From positions 26,808,316 to 26,872,315 of the forward strand of contig OX422183.1 of assembly GCA_949130485.1 (NCBI GenBank): 64,000 nucleotides of DNA, read 5' to 3'. The DNA is from Agelas oroides. Taxonomy: Eukaryota; Porifera; Demospongiae; Agelasida; Agelasidae. A program made the position numbers and the translations under genes. A model generated the notes under the pieces. It was not told the origin of the DNA, did not search any database, and saw only the letters and a list, made by a program, of their open reading frames with translations. This document shows positions 21,401-32,297 of this stretch, piece after piece (the first letter of the stretch is position 1; each line of letters starts with the position of its first letter).

Positions 21401-24400
21401 TAAGTATCAAGAAAGATCTAAAAGCTGTTTTCATCATTGTGGAAGTCCTGTGGGGCTTGTGCCAGCCTGTTTAAATGCGGGAAAAAGGTCTGAAACAGCT
21501 GTTTTAACCACCGTGGAAGAGCTGTGAAGCACGTTCAGCCCCGTTTAAGTTTCAGGAAAGAGCTACAAAGCAGTTTTCGCCACTGTGGCGGTCCTGTGTG
21601 GTTTGTTCAAGCCTGTTTATGTGCGGGAAAGACCTGAGAAAGCCGTTTTAACCGCCAAGGAGGTGCTCTGATGAACGTACATGCCTCTTGAAGTGCCAGG
21701 AACTCTCGAGAAAGCAGTTTTCACCACTGTGGATGTCCTGTGAAACTCGTGCAGGCCTGTTTAAGTGTCAGTAAGGAGCTAGAAGGCAGTTTTCACCATC
21801 TGTGAGGCTCGTGCAAGCCTGTTTATGTGCGGGAAAGACCTGATAAAGCCGTTTTAACCACTGAGTGCGTGCTGTGAGGAACGTGCAGGCCTGTTTAAGT
21901 GTCAAGAAAGATCTAAAAGCAGTTTTCATCATTGTGGAAGTCCTGTGAGGCTTGTGCCACCCTGTTTAAATGCGGGGTAATGGTCTGAAACAGCAGCTTT
22001 AACCACCGTGGAGGAGCTATGAAGCACGTGCAGGCCCGTTTAAGTTTCAGGAAAGAGCTACAAAGCAGTTTTCACCACTGTGGCGGTCATGTGTGGCTGG
22101 TTCAAGCCTGTTTGTGTGCGGGAAAGACTTGAGAAAGTCGTTTTAACCGCCGTGGAGGTGCTGTGAAACTCATGCAAAACAGTTTGTGTGACAAGAAAGT
22201 TCTAGAAAGCAGTTTTCACCACTGTGCAGTCCCTGTGAAGCCCATATAAGCCTCTTTAGGTGTGGGAAAGGTGTGACATTGCCGTTTTCACTTCCGAGGA
22301 GGTGCGCTGAAGCACATGCAGGCCTGTTTAAGTACCAGGAAAGATTGAGAAAGCAGTTTTGAACGCTGTAGAGGTCCTGTGAAGCTCGTGCAAGCCTGTG
22401 AAGTGTCAGGAAGGAGCTAGAAGGCAGTTTTCACCTCTGTGGAGACCCTGTGGAGCTCATGCAAGCCTGTTTATGTGTGGGAATGACCTGACAAAGCTCT
22501 GTTAACCGCCGAGCAGGCGATGTGAAGCACGTGCAGTCCTGTTTAAGTACCAAGAAAAATTCAGAAAGCAGTTTTGAACGCTGTGGAGGTCCTATGAAGC
22601 TGGTGCAAGCCTGTTTAAGTGTGAGGAAGGAGCTAGAAGGCAGTTTTCACCACTGTTGTGGTCCAGTGAAGCTCGTTAATCCTGTTTACGTTCTGGAAAG
22701 TCCTGACAAAGCTGTTTTAACCGCCGAGGAGTTGCTTTGAAGCTCGTGCAAGCTTGTTTAAGTGTCAGGAAAGAGCTCGAAAGCAGTTTTCACCACTGTA
22801 GAAGTCTTGTGAGGCATGTGTGCGGGAAAGCCCTGAGAAAGCCGTTTCAACCGCAAAGAAGGTGCTTTGATGAACCCGCATGCCTCTTGAAGTGCCAGGA
22901 ACTCTCGAGAAAGCAGTTTTCACCACTGCGCAGGTCCTGTGAAGTTCGTGCAGGCCTGTTTAAATGTCAGGAAGGAACGAGAAGGCAGTTTTCACCACCT
23001 GTGAGGCTCGTGCAAGCCTGTTTATGTGCGGGAAAGACCTGATAAAGCCGTTTTAACCACTGAGTGTGTGCTGTGAGGAACGTGCAGGCCTGTTTAAGTG
23101 TCAAGAAAGATCTAAAGCAGTTTTCATCATTGTGGAAGTCCTGTGGGGCTTGTGCCAGCCTCTTTAAATGCGGGGAAAAGGTCTGAAACAGCTGTTTTAA
23201 CCACCGTGTAGGAGCTATGAAGCACACGTGCAGGCCTGTTTAAGTAACAGGAAAGATTGAGAAAGCAGATTTGAACGCTCTGGAGGTCCTGTGATGCTCG
23301 TGCATGCCTGTTTATGTGCGGGAAAACCTGATAAAGCCGTTTTAACCACTGAGTTGGTGCTGTGAGGAACGTGCAGGCCTGTTTAAGTGTAATGGCTTGT
23401 TCAAGCCTGTTTGTGTTCGGAAAAGACCTGAGAAAATCGTTTTAACCGCCGTAGAAGTGCTGTGAAGCTCATTCAAACCTGTTTGTGTGACAGGAAAGAT
23501 CTAGAAAGCTGTTTTCACCACTGTGAAGTCCCTGTGAAGCCCATATAAGCCTCTTTAAGTGTGGGAAAGGTGTGCCATTGCCGTTTGCACCTCTGAGGAG
23601 GTGCGCTGAAGCACGTGCAGGCCAGTTTAAGTACCATGAAAGATTGAGAAAGCAGTTTTGAATGCTCTGGAGGTCCTGTGAAGCTCGTGCAAGCCTGTGA
23701 AGTGTCAGGAAGGAGCTAGAAGGCAGTTTTCACCACTGTGGTGGCCATGTGACGCTCATGCAAGCCTGTTTAAGTGTGGGAATGACCTCATAAAGCCGTG
23801 TTAACCGCCGAGCAGGTGACGTGAAGCATGTGCAGCCCTGTTTAAGTACCAGGAAAGATTGAGAAAGCTGTTTTGAACGCTGTGAAGGTCCTGTTAAGCT
23901 GGTGCAACCCTGTTTAAGTGTCAGGAAGGAGCTAGATGCCTGTTTTAACCACTGTGGTGGTCCTGTGAGGCTCGTGCAAGCCTGTTTATGTGCGGGAAAG
24001 ACCTGAGAAAGCTGTTTTAACCGCCAAGGAGGTGCTCTGATGAACGTGTATGCCTCTTGAAGTGCCCGGAGCTCTCGAGAAAGCAGTTTTCACCACTGTG
24101 GAGGTCCTGTGAAGCTCGTGCAGGCCTGTTTAAGTGTCAGGAAGGAGCTAGAAAGCCGTTTTCGCCACTGTGGAGCTCCTGTGAGACTCGTGCTGGCCTG
24201 TTTATGTGCGGGAAAGACCTTGGAAAGCCTTTTTAACCACTGAGTGGGTGCTGCAAAGAACGTGAAGGCCTGTTTAAGTGTCATGGCTTGTTCAAGCCTG
24301 TTTGTGTGCGGGAAAGACCTGAGAAAGCTGTTTTAACCGCCAAGGAGGAGCTGTGAAGAACGTGCAGACCTCTGAAAGTGCCAGGAAATCTCGAGAAAGC

Positions 24401-26763
24401 AGTTTTCACCACTGTGGAAGTCCTGTGAAACTCATCCAAGCCTGTTTATGAGTGGGAATGACCTGCCATAGCCGTGCTAACCGCCGAGCAGGTGATGTGA
24501 AGCACGTGCAGCCCTGTTTAAGTACCAAGAAAGATTGAGAAAGCAGTTTTGAACGCTGTGGAGGTCCTGTGAAGCTCGTGCAAGCCTGTTTAAGTGTCAG
24601 GAAGGAACTAGAAGGCAGTTTTCACCACCTGTGAGGCTCGTGCAAGCCTGTTTATGTGCGGGAAAGACCTGATAAAGCCGTTTTAACCACTGAGTGTGTG
24701 CTGTGAGGAACGTGCAGGCCTGTTTAAGTGTCAAGAAAGATCTAAAAGCAGTTTTCATCATTGTGGAAGTCCTGTGAGGCTTGTGCCACCCTGTTTAAAT
24801 GCGGGGTAATGGTCTGAAACAGCAGCTTTAACCACCGTGGAGGAGCTGTGAAGCATGTGCAGGTCCATTTCAGTTTCAGGAAAGAGCTACAAAGCAGTTT
24901 TCACCACTGTTGCGGTCCTGTGTGGCTTGTTCTAGCCTGTTTGTGTGCGGGAAAGACTTGAGAAAGTCGTTTTAACCGCCGTGGAGGTGCTGTGAAGCTC
25001 ATGCAAAACAGTTTGTGTGACAAGAAAGTTCTAGAAAGCAGTTTTCACCACTGTGCAGTCCCTGTGAAGCCCATATAAGCCTCTTTAGGTGTGGGAAAGG
25101 TGTCACATTGCCGTTTTCACCTCCGAGGATGTGCGCTGAAGTACGTGCAGGCCTGTTTAACTGCCAGGTCCTGTGAAGCACGTGCAAGCCTGTTTAAGTG
25201 TCAGGAAGGAGCTAGAAGGCAGTTTTCACCACTGTGGAGGTCCTGTGAGGCATGTGCAAGCCTGTTTATGTGCGGGAAAGACCTCGTTTTAACCACTGAG
25301 TGGGTGCTGTGAGGAACGTTCAGGCCTGTTTAAGTGTCAAGAAAGATCTAAAAGCAGTTTTCATCATCGTGGAAGTCCTGTGAAGCTTGTTCCAGCCTCT
25401 TTAATGCGGGGAAAAGGTCTGAAACAGCTGCTTTAACCACCGTGGAAGAGCTGTGAAGCATGTGCAGGCCCGTTTAAGTTTCAGGAAAGAGCTACAAAGC
25501 AGTTTTCACCACTGTGGCGGTCCTGTGTGGCTTGTTCAAGCCTGTTTTGTGTGCGGGAAAGACCTGAGAAAGTCCTTTTAACCGCCGTGGAGGTGCTGTG
25601 AAGCTCATGCAAACCTGTTTGTGTGACAGGAAAGTTCTAGAAAGCAGTTTTCACCACTGTGCAGTCCCTGTGAAGCCCATATAAGCCTCTTTAAGTGTAG
25701 GAACGGTGTGACATTGCCGTTCCCACCTCCGAGGTGGAGCTGTGAAGGACGTGCAGGCCTCTTGAAGTGCCAGGAAATTTCGAGAGAGTAGTTTTCACCA
25801 CTCTGGAGGTCCTGTGAAGCTCTTTGGTCCTGTTTACGTGCGGGAAAGACCTGACAAAGCTGTTTTAACCGCCGAGGGGGTGCTTTGAAGCTCGTGCAAG
25901 CTTGTTTAAGTGTCAGGAAAGAGCTCGAAAGCAGTTTTCACCACTGTAGAGGTCTTGTGAGGCATGTGCAAGCCTGTTTATGTGCGGGAAAGACCTGAGA
26001 AAGCCGTTTTAACCGCCAAGGAGGTGCTCTGGTGAACGTGCATGCCTCTTGAAGTGCCAGGAACTCTCGAGAAAGCAGTTTTCACCACTGTGGAGGTCCT
26101 GTGAAGCTCGTGCAGGCCTGTTTAAGTGTCAGGAAGGAGCTAGATGGCAGTTTTTACCACTGTGGTAGTCCAGTGAGGCTCGTGCAAGCCTGTTTATGTG
26201 CGGGAAAGACCTGAGAAAGCTGTTTTCACAGCACCCACTCAGTGGTTAAAACGGCTTTATCAGGTCTTTCCCGCACATAAACAAGGCTTGCACGAGCCTC
26301 ACAGCAGCTCCACAGTGGTGACCACAGCGGTGAAAACTGCTTTCTCGAGATTTCCTGGCACTTCAAGAGGCCTGCACGTTCTTCACAGCTCCTCCTTGGC
26401 GGGCCTGTTTAAGTGTCAAGAAAGATCTAAAAGCAGTTTTCATCATTGTGGAAGTCCTGTGAAGCTTGTGCCTGCCTGTTTCAGTTCGGGAAAAAGGTCT
26501 GAAACAGCTGTTTTAACCACGGTGGAGGAGCTATGAAGCACGTCCAGGCCCGTTTAAGTTTCAGGAAAGAGCTACAAAGCAGTTTACATCACTGTGGCGG
26601 TCCTGTGTGGCTGGTTCAAGCCTGTTTGTGTGCGGGAAAGACTTGAGAAATTCGTTTTAACCGCCGTGGAGGTGCTGTGAAGCTCATGCAAACCTGTTTG
26701 TGTGACAGGAAAGATCTAGAAAGCAGTTTTCACCACTGTGCTGTCCCTGTGAAGCCCATATAA
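18444..26763 (+). repeat. Satellite family B array, second segment
   Basis: Continuation of the 72-bp/144-bp family B array with the same monomer subtypes as before the LTR element, including the recurrent CCCATATAAGCCTCTTTAAG monomer variant. One stretch (26229-26402) is inverted. Nothing else resembling a gene or RNA was found. Confidence 0.95.
26229..26402 (-). repeat. 174-bp in-place inversion of satellite B
   Basis: Here the array reads as the reverse complement. Turned round, it matches the direct-orientation stretch near 30460-30630, including a distinctive partial monomer with TGTGGTCACCACTGTGGAGC. The sequences before (GAAAGCTGTTTTCA) and after (GCCTGTTTAAGTGTCAAGAA) also match the two flanks of that reference, so the block was turned round where it stood, losing about 14 bp (TGAGGAACGTTCAG) at the right edge. 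In the reference, TCAC and GTGA lie at the two breakpoints as a short inverted repeat. Confidence 0.85.
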
Positions 26764-27415
26764 GGGTCATTCCATGTCAAATCAACACAAAAAAATCCTT
26801 ACCCTCACCAATTTGAACGAAACTTGGTTTTTACACAGTGTCTGTTGAGATATTAATCCACAGTGAATTTCAGCATTCTACGTTGTATGGCTTTAGAGTT
26901 AGGACCAGACGAAAAATTGATTTTTCGGAAATTTTTAGCTTACCCGTTGTCACAAAATCAACCATAACTTTGACTAAGATTAACTTTAAGACTTACAACT
27001 TGCACCACTTGTAGCTCATAAAATTTCCTTTCGTTTGATATAATTAACAAGTATATCCCATAAAGTTTTGGTCAAAGGTCATCATTAGTGCACTTTGACC
27101 TTTGCTTTCTCAAAAACGAATATTTCAATTCTGATTAATTTTTTTCCAAATGTTGTTTGGGTCCTTCTCTCCAAGTGGTATTAAAATGGTTTTGGGACTG
27201 ACATGGGATTGGGAGATACGTGACAGAATGTAATGGCAGTTAGGGGAGATGTACTTCCTATAGTTACCTGATGGTGGTTCATTTTGATTGGTATGGTGGT
27301 GGATACCTTTGTAAACATGACACGACAAAATATCCATGATTCCATGGTTGGTATATGATGTCCAAGTGGTGGTTGCTATGGTTACTAGGTCAGTTATCTC
27401 CTCTAGAGAGCAGTT
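26764..27415 (+). repeat. Left long terminal inverted repeat
   Basis: Pairs with 28971-29623. It contains a 9-bp internal inverted repeat CAAAGGTCA / TGACCTTTG about 14 bp apart, present in both arms, which could be a protein-binding site but is not diagnostic. Similarity ends at GAGCAGTT. Confidence 0.9.
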
Positions 27416-28970
27416 CAGTGCTGTTCAACATGTTGAAATGATGACCATTCATTTTGTTACAACTTGCTCAGGCTCTCCCCACAATGTTTGCATTTCACTA
27501 ATACAATAGGGCTGGAAATTTTGATTTAGCTGTTTGGTAGCTACAGTGATTAAAATAAGATTCAGCTTGGTGGATTTGTAGGTAGCTTACTCAGTGATAA
27601 TGTCATGGAAAAATTGCAATCACTGCTGCAGGGGTTCTTACTGGTGATAGAAAGCTATATCAGAAGGCAAGATCCTTGCTGAATTCATGGACACTGAGTC
27701 TGAGTTGAAACTTGCTCCGAGTGTGAGTTAAAGCTTGGCAAAGTACGCAGCACCTGCATGGAAAAGGTGCCTACACTAGCTGTGATGTGAAGTTGTTCTC
27801 ACATTACTAGAAAGGCTGGCTGCTTGCTTACTGTTTATGCTTGAATTCTTTGAGAAGTGGCTTTTTGCTGTCAGCAGCAATCACTCTTGTGAAGTGCACA
27901 TGTTCCCACACGTCTTTGATCATAACTATGTAGTATACGAAAACATGATACAGAGGGGGAAGGTCTGGAAGATCTGACCACATGCATGGCAGCAGGTAGA
28001 CAGAGGACACACAGTGGGGAGGCAGGGAGAGCGGAGGTGAGGATCTCGAGGCCCTTACCTCTATTGTAATTGGAAGCTGGAGCATTTGCAAAGCAGGATG
28101 AATACTGGTTACTGTTAGGCATGAAATATTATGGTCGGGCACTACCCTGTACGTGTTTACCCTCTATCAACCTGATTTCAAAGCACATGACTACCCTTCA
28201 TAATTGTGTATTGCAAGCAACTAGAAACTTAAGGCAACACAGGCCTGGTATCAAGGCTACACCACCACTCATGAAATTGTGAATCATATATATACTAGCG
28301 AGATGATTGATCATCATGGGGCGAGCCTGAGCAAGCAGCAAGCTGCTGATTTACTACTTTGTCATGGCACACAGCAGGATTTGTCATTGTCGACTGTGCC
28401 AAACTTAATAACGCATATAAGTAGCAAGGTCCTCACCACAGATAATATATAAGTATCACATATGCCAGCCATTTCTCCAGCCAGGGCAGCTAACGTGGCT
28501 GCACATGCATGGACTAAGCTTTTACACCAAAATCATGAGCTAAATTTCTCGGGCTTTTATGAGTGCCGTTTATGCATGGCCCGCTACCTGAAGCGACCCA
28601 GTCAAACACCGCCCATATTAAATTTGTACCCCCTGTGAGCGGCCTGCCGTCGTCGGTAGAAGCACAAACCAGTGCCATTCATGCTTCAACTTCAGTCGTC
28701 TTTGCTCCGGGTCCCTGACGCTGCACTCTGACAGTAGCCCTCCACTTATCGATCTTCATGAAATATTTGAATCCGCTCATTTAAAATTTATGGTAAGTGG
28801 TCTGTCCAAGCAAGCAAACGTACACACGCATGTGCGCAATGAAGTCGCGCTAGTGTGGGGCTCACTCAGGCTCGTGCCATTAATTGATCTTGTTGGTGTG
28901 GTCACACGTCTGACATGGTGTTTGAGACATGTCTGGTGTTAGATTATTCCCTGTTCACCCTTCTCCACAC
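27416..28970. other. Interior of the long-TIR element, no recognised gene
   Basis: About 1555 bp of unique sequence between the arms. The longest open frames (about 100 codons at 27828-28142 minus, 70 at 28070-28282 plus, 50 from 28303 plus) show no motif I recognise and no transposase DDE/DDD pattern. It could be a decayed transposase region or captured host DNA. Confidence 0.6.
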
Positions 28971-29623
28971 AACTGCTCACTAGAGGAGACAACTGACCTA
29001 GTAACCATGGAAACCACCACTTGGACATTACATACCAACCATGGAATCATGGATATTTTTTTGTGTCATGTTTACAAAGGTATCCACTACCATACCAATC
29101 AAAATGAACCACCATCAGGTAACTATAGGAATGCTTGACAGTACATCTCCCCTAACTGCCATTACATTCTGTCACGTATCTCCCAATCCCATGTCAGTCC
29201 CAAAACCATTTTAATACCACTTGGAGAGAAGGACCCAAACAACATTTGGAAAAAAATTAATCAGAATTAAAATATTCGTTTTTGAGAAAGCAAAGGTCAA
29301 AGTGCACTAATGATGACCTTTGACCCAAACTTTATGGGGTATACTTGTTAATTATATCAAACGAAAGGAAATTTTATGAGCTACAAGTGGTGTAAGTTGT
29401 AAGTCTTAAAGTTAATCTCAGTCAAAGTTATGGTTGATTTTGTGACAACGGGTAAGCTAAAAATTTTCAATTTTTCGTCTGGTCCTAACTCTAAAGCCAT
29501 ACAACGTAGAATGCTGAAATTCACTATGGATTAATATCTCAACAGACACTGTATAAAAACCAAGTTTCGTTCAAATTGGTGAGGGTAAGGATTTTTTTGT
29601 GTTGATTTGACATGGAATGACCC
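28971..29623 (-). repeat. Right long terminal inverted repeat
   Basis: Reverse complement of 26764-27415 with scattered substitutions and small indels, ending GGAATGACCC next to ATAAGCC of the satellite. Confidence 0.9.
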
Positions 29624-29839
29624 ATAAGCCTTTTTAATTGTGGGAAAGGTGTGACATTGCCGTTTTCACCTCTGAGGAGGTGCGCTGAAGCACGTGCAGG
29701 CCCGTTTAAGTTTCAGGAAAGAGCTGCAAAACAGTTTTCACCACTGTGGCGGTCCTGTGTTGCTGGTTCAAGCCTGTTTGTGTGCGGGAAAGACTTGAGA
29801 AAGTCGTTTTAACCGCCGTGGAGGTGCTGTGAAGCTCAT

Positions 29840-30016
29840 TGCAGCTCTTTCCTGAAACTTAAACGGGCCTGCACGTGCTTCAGCGCAACTCCTCAGAGGT
29901 GAAAACGGCAACGTCACACCTTTCCCACACTTAAAGAGGCTTATATGGGCTTCACAGGGACTGCACAGTGGTGAAAACTGCTTTCTAGATCTTTCCTGTC
30001 ACACAAACAGGTTTGC
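29840..30016 (-). repeat. 177-bp in-place inversion of satellite B
   Basis: The block from TGCAGCTCTTTCCTGAAAC to CAGGTTTGC is the reverse complement of the normal succession seen, for example, at 31217-31396. The flanks (GAAGCTCAT on the left, AAGCAGTTTTCACC on the right) are the normal neighbours, so no bases seem to be lost. In the normal sequence a TGCA palindrome lies at each breakpoint. Confidence 0.88.
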
Positions 30017-31079
30017 AAGCAGTTTTCACCACTGTGGCAGTCCTGTGTGGCTGGTGCAAGCCTGTTTGTGTGCGGGAAAGACTTGAGAAAGTCGTTTTAA
30101 CCACCGTGGAGGTGCTGTGAAGCTCATGCAAACCAGTTTGTGTGACAGGAAAGATCTAGAAAGCAGTTTTCACCACTGTGCTGTCCCTGTGAAGCCCATA
30201 TAAGCCTTTTTAAGTGTGGGAAAGGTGTGACATTGCCGTTTTCACCTCCGAGGAGGTGCGCTGAAGCACGTGCAGGCCTGTTTAAGTACCAGGAAACATT
30301 GATAAAGCAGTTTTGAACGCTGTAAAGGTCCTGTGAAGCTCGTGCAAGCCTGTTAAGTGTCATGAAGGAGCTAGAAGGAAGTTTTCACCACTGTGGAGGT
30401 CCTGTGAAGCTCGTGCAAGCCGGTTTATGTGTGCGAAAGACCTGAGAAAGCTGTTTTCACCACCAAGGAGGAGCTGTGAAGAACATGCAGGCCTCTTGAA
30501 GTGCTAGGAAATCTCGAGAAAGCAGTTTTCACCACTGTGGTCACCACTGTGGAGCTGCTGTGAGGCTCGTGCAAGCCTTCTTTATGTGCGGGAAAGACCT
30601 GATAAAGCCGTTTTAACCACTGAGTGGGTGCTGTGAGGAACGTTCAGGCCTGTTTAAGTGTCAAGAAAGATCTAAAAGCAGTTTTCATCATTGTGGAAGT
30701 CCTGTGAAGCTTGTGCCTGCCTGTTTCAGTTCGGGAAAAAGGTCTGAAACAGCTGTTTTAACCACCGTGGAGGAGCTATGAAGCACGTCCAGGCCTGTTT
30801 AAGTTTCAGGAAAGAGCTACAAAGCAGTTTTCACCACTGTGGCGGTCCTGTGTGGCTTGTTCAAGCCTGTTTGTGTGCGGGAAAGACCTGAGAAAGTCGT
30901 TTTAACCGCCGTGGAGGTGCTATGAAGCTCATGCAAACCTGTTTGTGTGACAGGAAAGATCTAGAAAGCAGTTTTCACCACTTTGCAGTCCCTGTGAATC
31001 CCATATAAGCCTCTTTAAGTGTGGGAAAGGTGTGACATTGCCGTTTTCACCTCTGAGGAGGTGCGCTGAAGCACGTGCA

Positions 31080-31662
31080 GGCCCATTTAAGTTTCAGGAA
31101 AGAGCTGCAAAGCAGTTTTCACCACTGTGGCGGTCCTGTGTTGCTGGTTCAAGCCTGTTTGTTTGGGGGACAGACTTGAGAAAGTCGTTTTAACCGCCGT
31201 GGAGGTGCTGTGAAGCTCATGCAAACCTGTTTGTGTGACAGGAAAGATCTAGAAAGCAGTTTTCACCACTGTGCAGTCCCTGTAAAGCCCATATAAGCCT
31301 CTTTAAGTGTGGGAAAGGTGTGACATTGCCGTTTTCACCTCTGAGGAGGTGCGCTGAAGCACGTGCAGGCCCATTTAAGTTTCAGGAAAGAGCTGCAAAG
31401 CAGTTTTCACCACTGTGGCGGTCCTGTGTTGCTGGTTCAAGCCTGTTTGTTTGGGGGACAGACTTGAGAAAGTCGTTTTAACCGCCGTGGAGGTGCTGTG
31501 AAGCTCATGCAAACCTGTTTGTGTGACAGGAAAGATCTAGAAAGCAGTTTTCACCACTGTGCAGTCCCTGTAAAGCCCATATAAGCCTCTTTAAGTGTGG
31601 GAAAGGTGTGACATTGCCGTTTTCACCTCTGAGGAGGTGCGCTGAAGCACGTGCAGGCCCAT
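31080..31662 (+). repeat. 288-bp tetramer higher-order repeat
   Basis: Two nearly identical 288-bp units (4 x 72) stand in tandem; each includes the CCCATATAAGCC monomer and the GTTTGGGGGACAGACTTGAG variant. This gives a direct measure of the higher-order period in family B. Confidence 0.85.
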
Positions 31663-32297
31663 TTAAGTTTCAGGAAGGAGCTGCAAAGCAGTTTTCACCA
31701 CTGTGGCGGTCCTGTGTGGCTGGTGCAAGCCGGTTTACGTGCGGGAAGCCCTGAGAAAGTCGTTTTAACCGCCGTGGAGGTGCTGTGAAACTCATGCAAA
31801 CCTTTTTGTGTGACAGGAAATATCTAGAAAGCAGTTTTCACCACTGTGCAGTCCCTGTCAAGCACATATAACCCTCTTTAAGTGTGGGAAAGATGTGACA
31901 TTGCCGTTTTCTCCTCGGAGGAGGTGCGCGGAAGCACGTGCAGGCCTGTTTAAGTACCAGGAAAGATTGAGAAAGCAGTTTTGAATGCTGTGGAGGTCCT
32001 GTGAAGCTCGTGCAAGCCTGTTAAGTGTCAGGAAGGAGCTAGAAGGCAGTTTTCACCACTGTGGAGGCCCTGTGAAGCTCATGCAAGCCTGTTTATGTGT
32101 GGGAATGACCTGACAAAGCCGTGTTAACCGCCGAGCAGTTGATGTGAAGCACATGCTACCCAGTTTAAGTACCAGGAAAGGTTGAGAAAGCAGTTTTGAA
32201 CGCTGTGGAGGTCCTGTGAAGCTCGTGTAGGCCTGTTTAAGTGTCAGGAAGGAGCTAGAAGACAGTTTACACCACCTGTGAGGTTCCTGCAAGCCTG

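Larger units (their letters stand above)
26764..29623. mobile_element. DNA element with ~650-bp terminal inverted repeats
   Basis: The 2860-bp element begins GGGTCATTCCATGTCAAATC and ends with the reverse complement. The inverted repeats extend about 652 bp inward with a small number of differences. It sits in the satellite phrase CCCATATAAGCC; ATAA flanks both ends, so the duplication is ATAA (4 bp) or contains TA. No transposase motif is recognisable in the 1.55-kb middle, so it is probably a non-autonomous long-TIR or foldback element. The superfamily is not assigned. Confidence 0.88.
29624..31662 (+). repeat. Satellite family B array, third segment
   Basis: Resumes in the exact monomer phase at which the long-TIR element interrupted it. 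Contains an inverted block (29840-30016) and a clear 288-bp (tetramer) tandem repeat near 31070-31660, recognisable by the variant GCCTGTTTGTTTGGGGGACA at two sites 288 bp apart. Confidence 0.93.

Noticed and set aside
22522..23042. Repeat-protein genes suggested by 60-125-codon open frames throughout satellite B (this stretch is one example)
   Set aside because: They show exact 24-residue periodicity equal to the DNA monomer, occur in several frames and on both strands, end at random monomer variants and have no conserved start context. They are products of the satellite period.
27076..27107. Nuclear-receptor-type site from AGGTCA/TGACCT half-sites in the long TIR
   Set aside because: The 14-bp spacing is not a standard response-element spacing, and a transposon arm is a poor prior. 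It is more likely a transposase site or chance.
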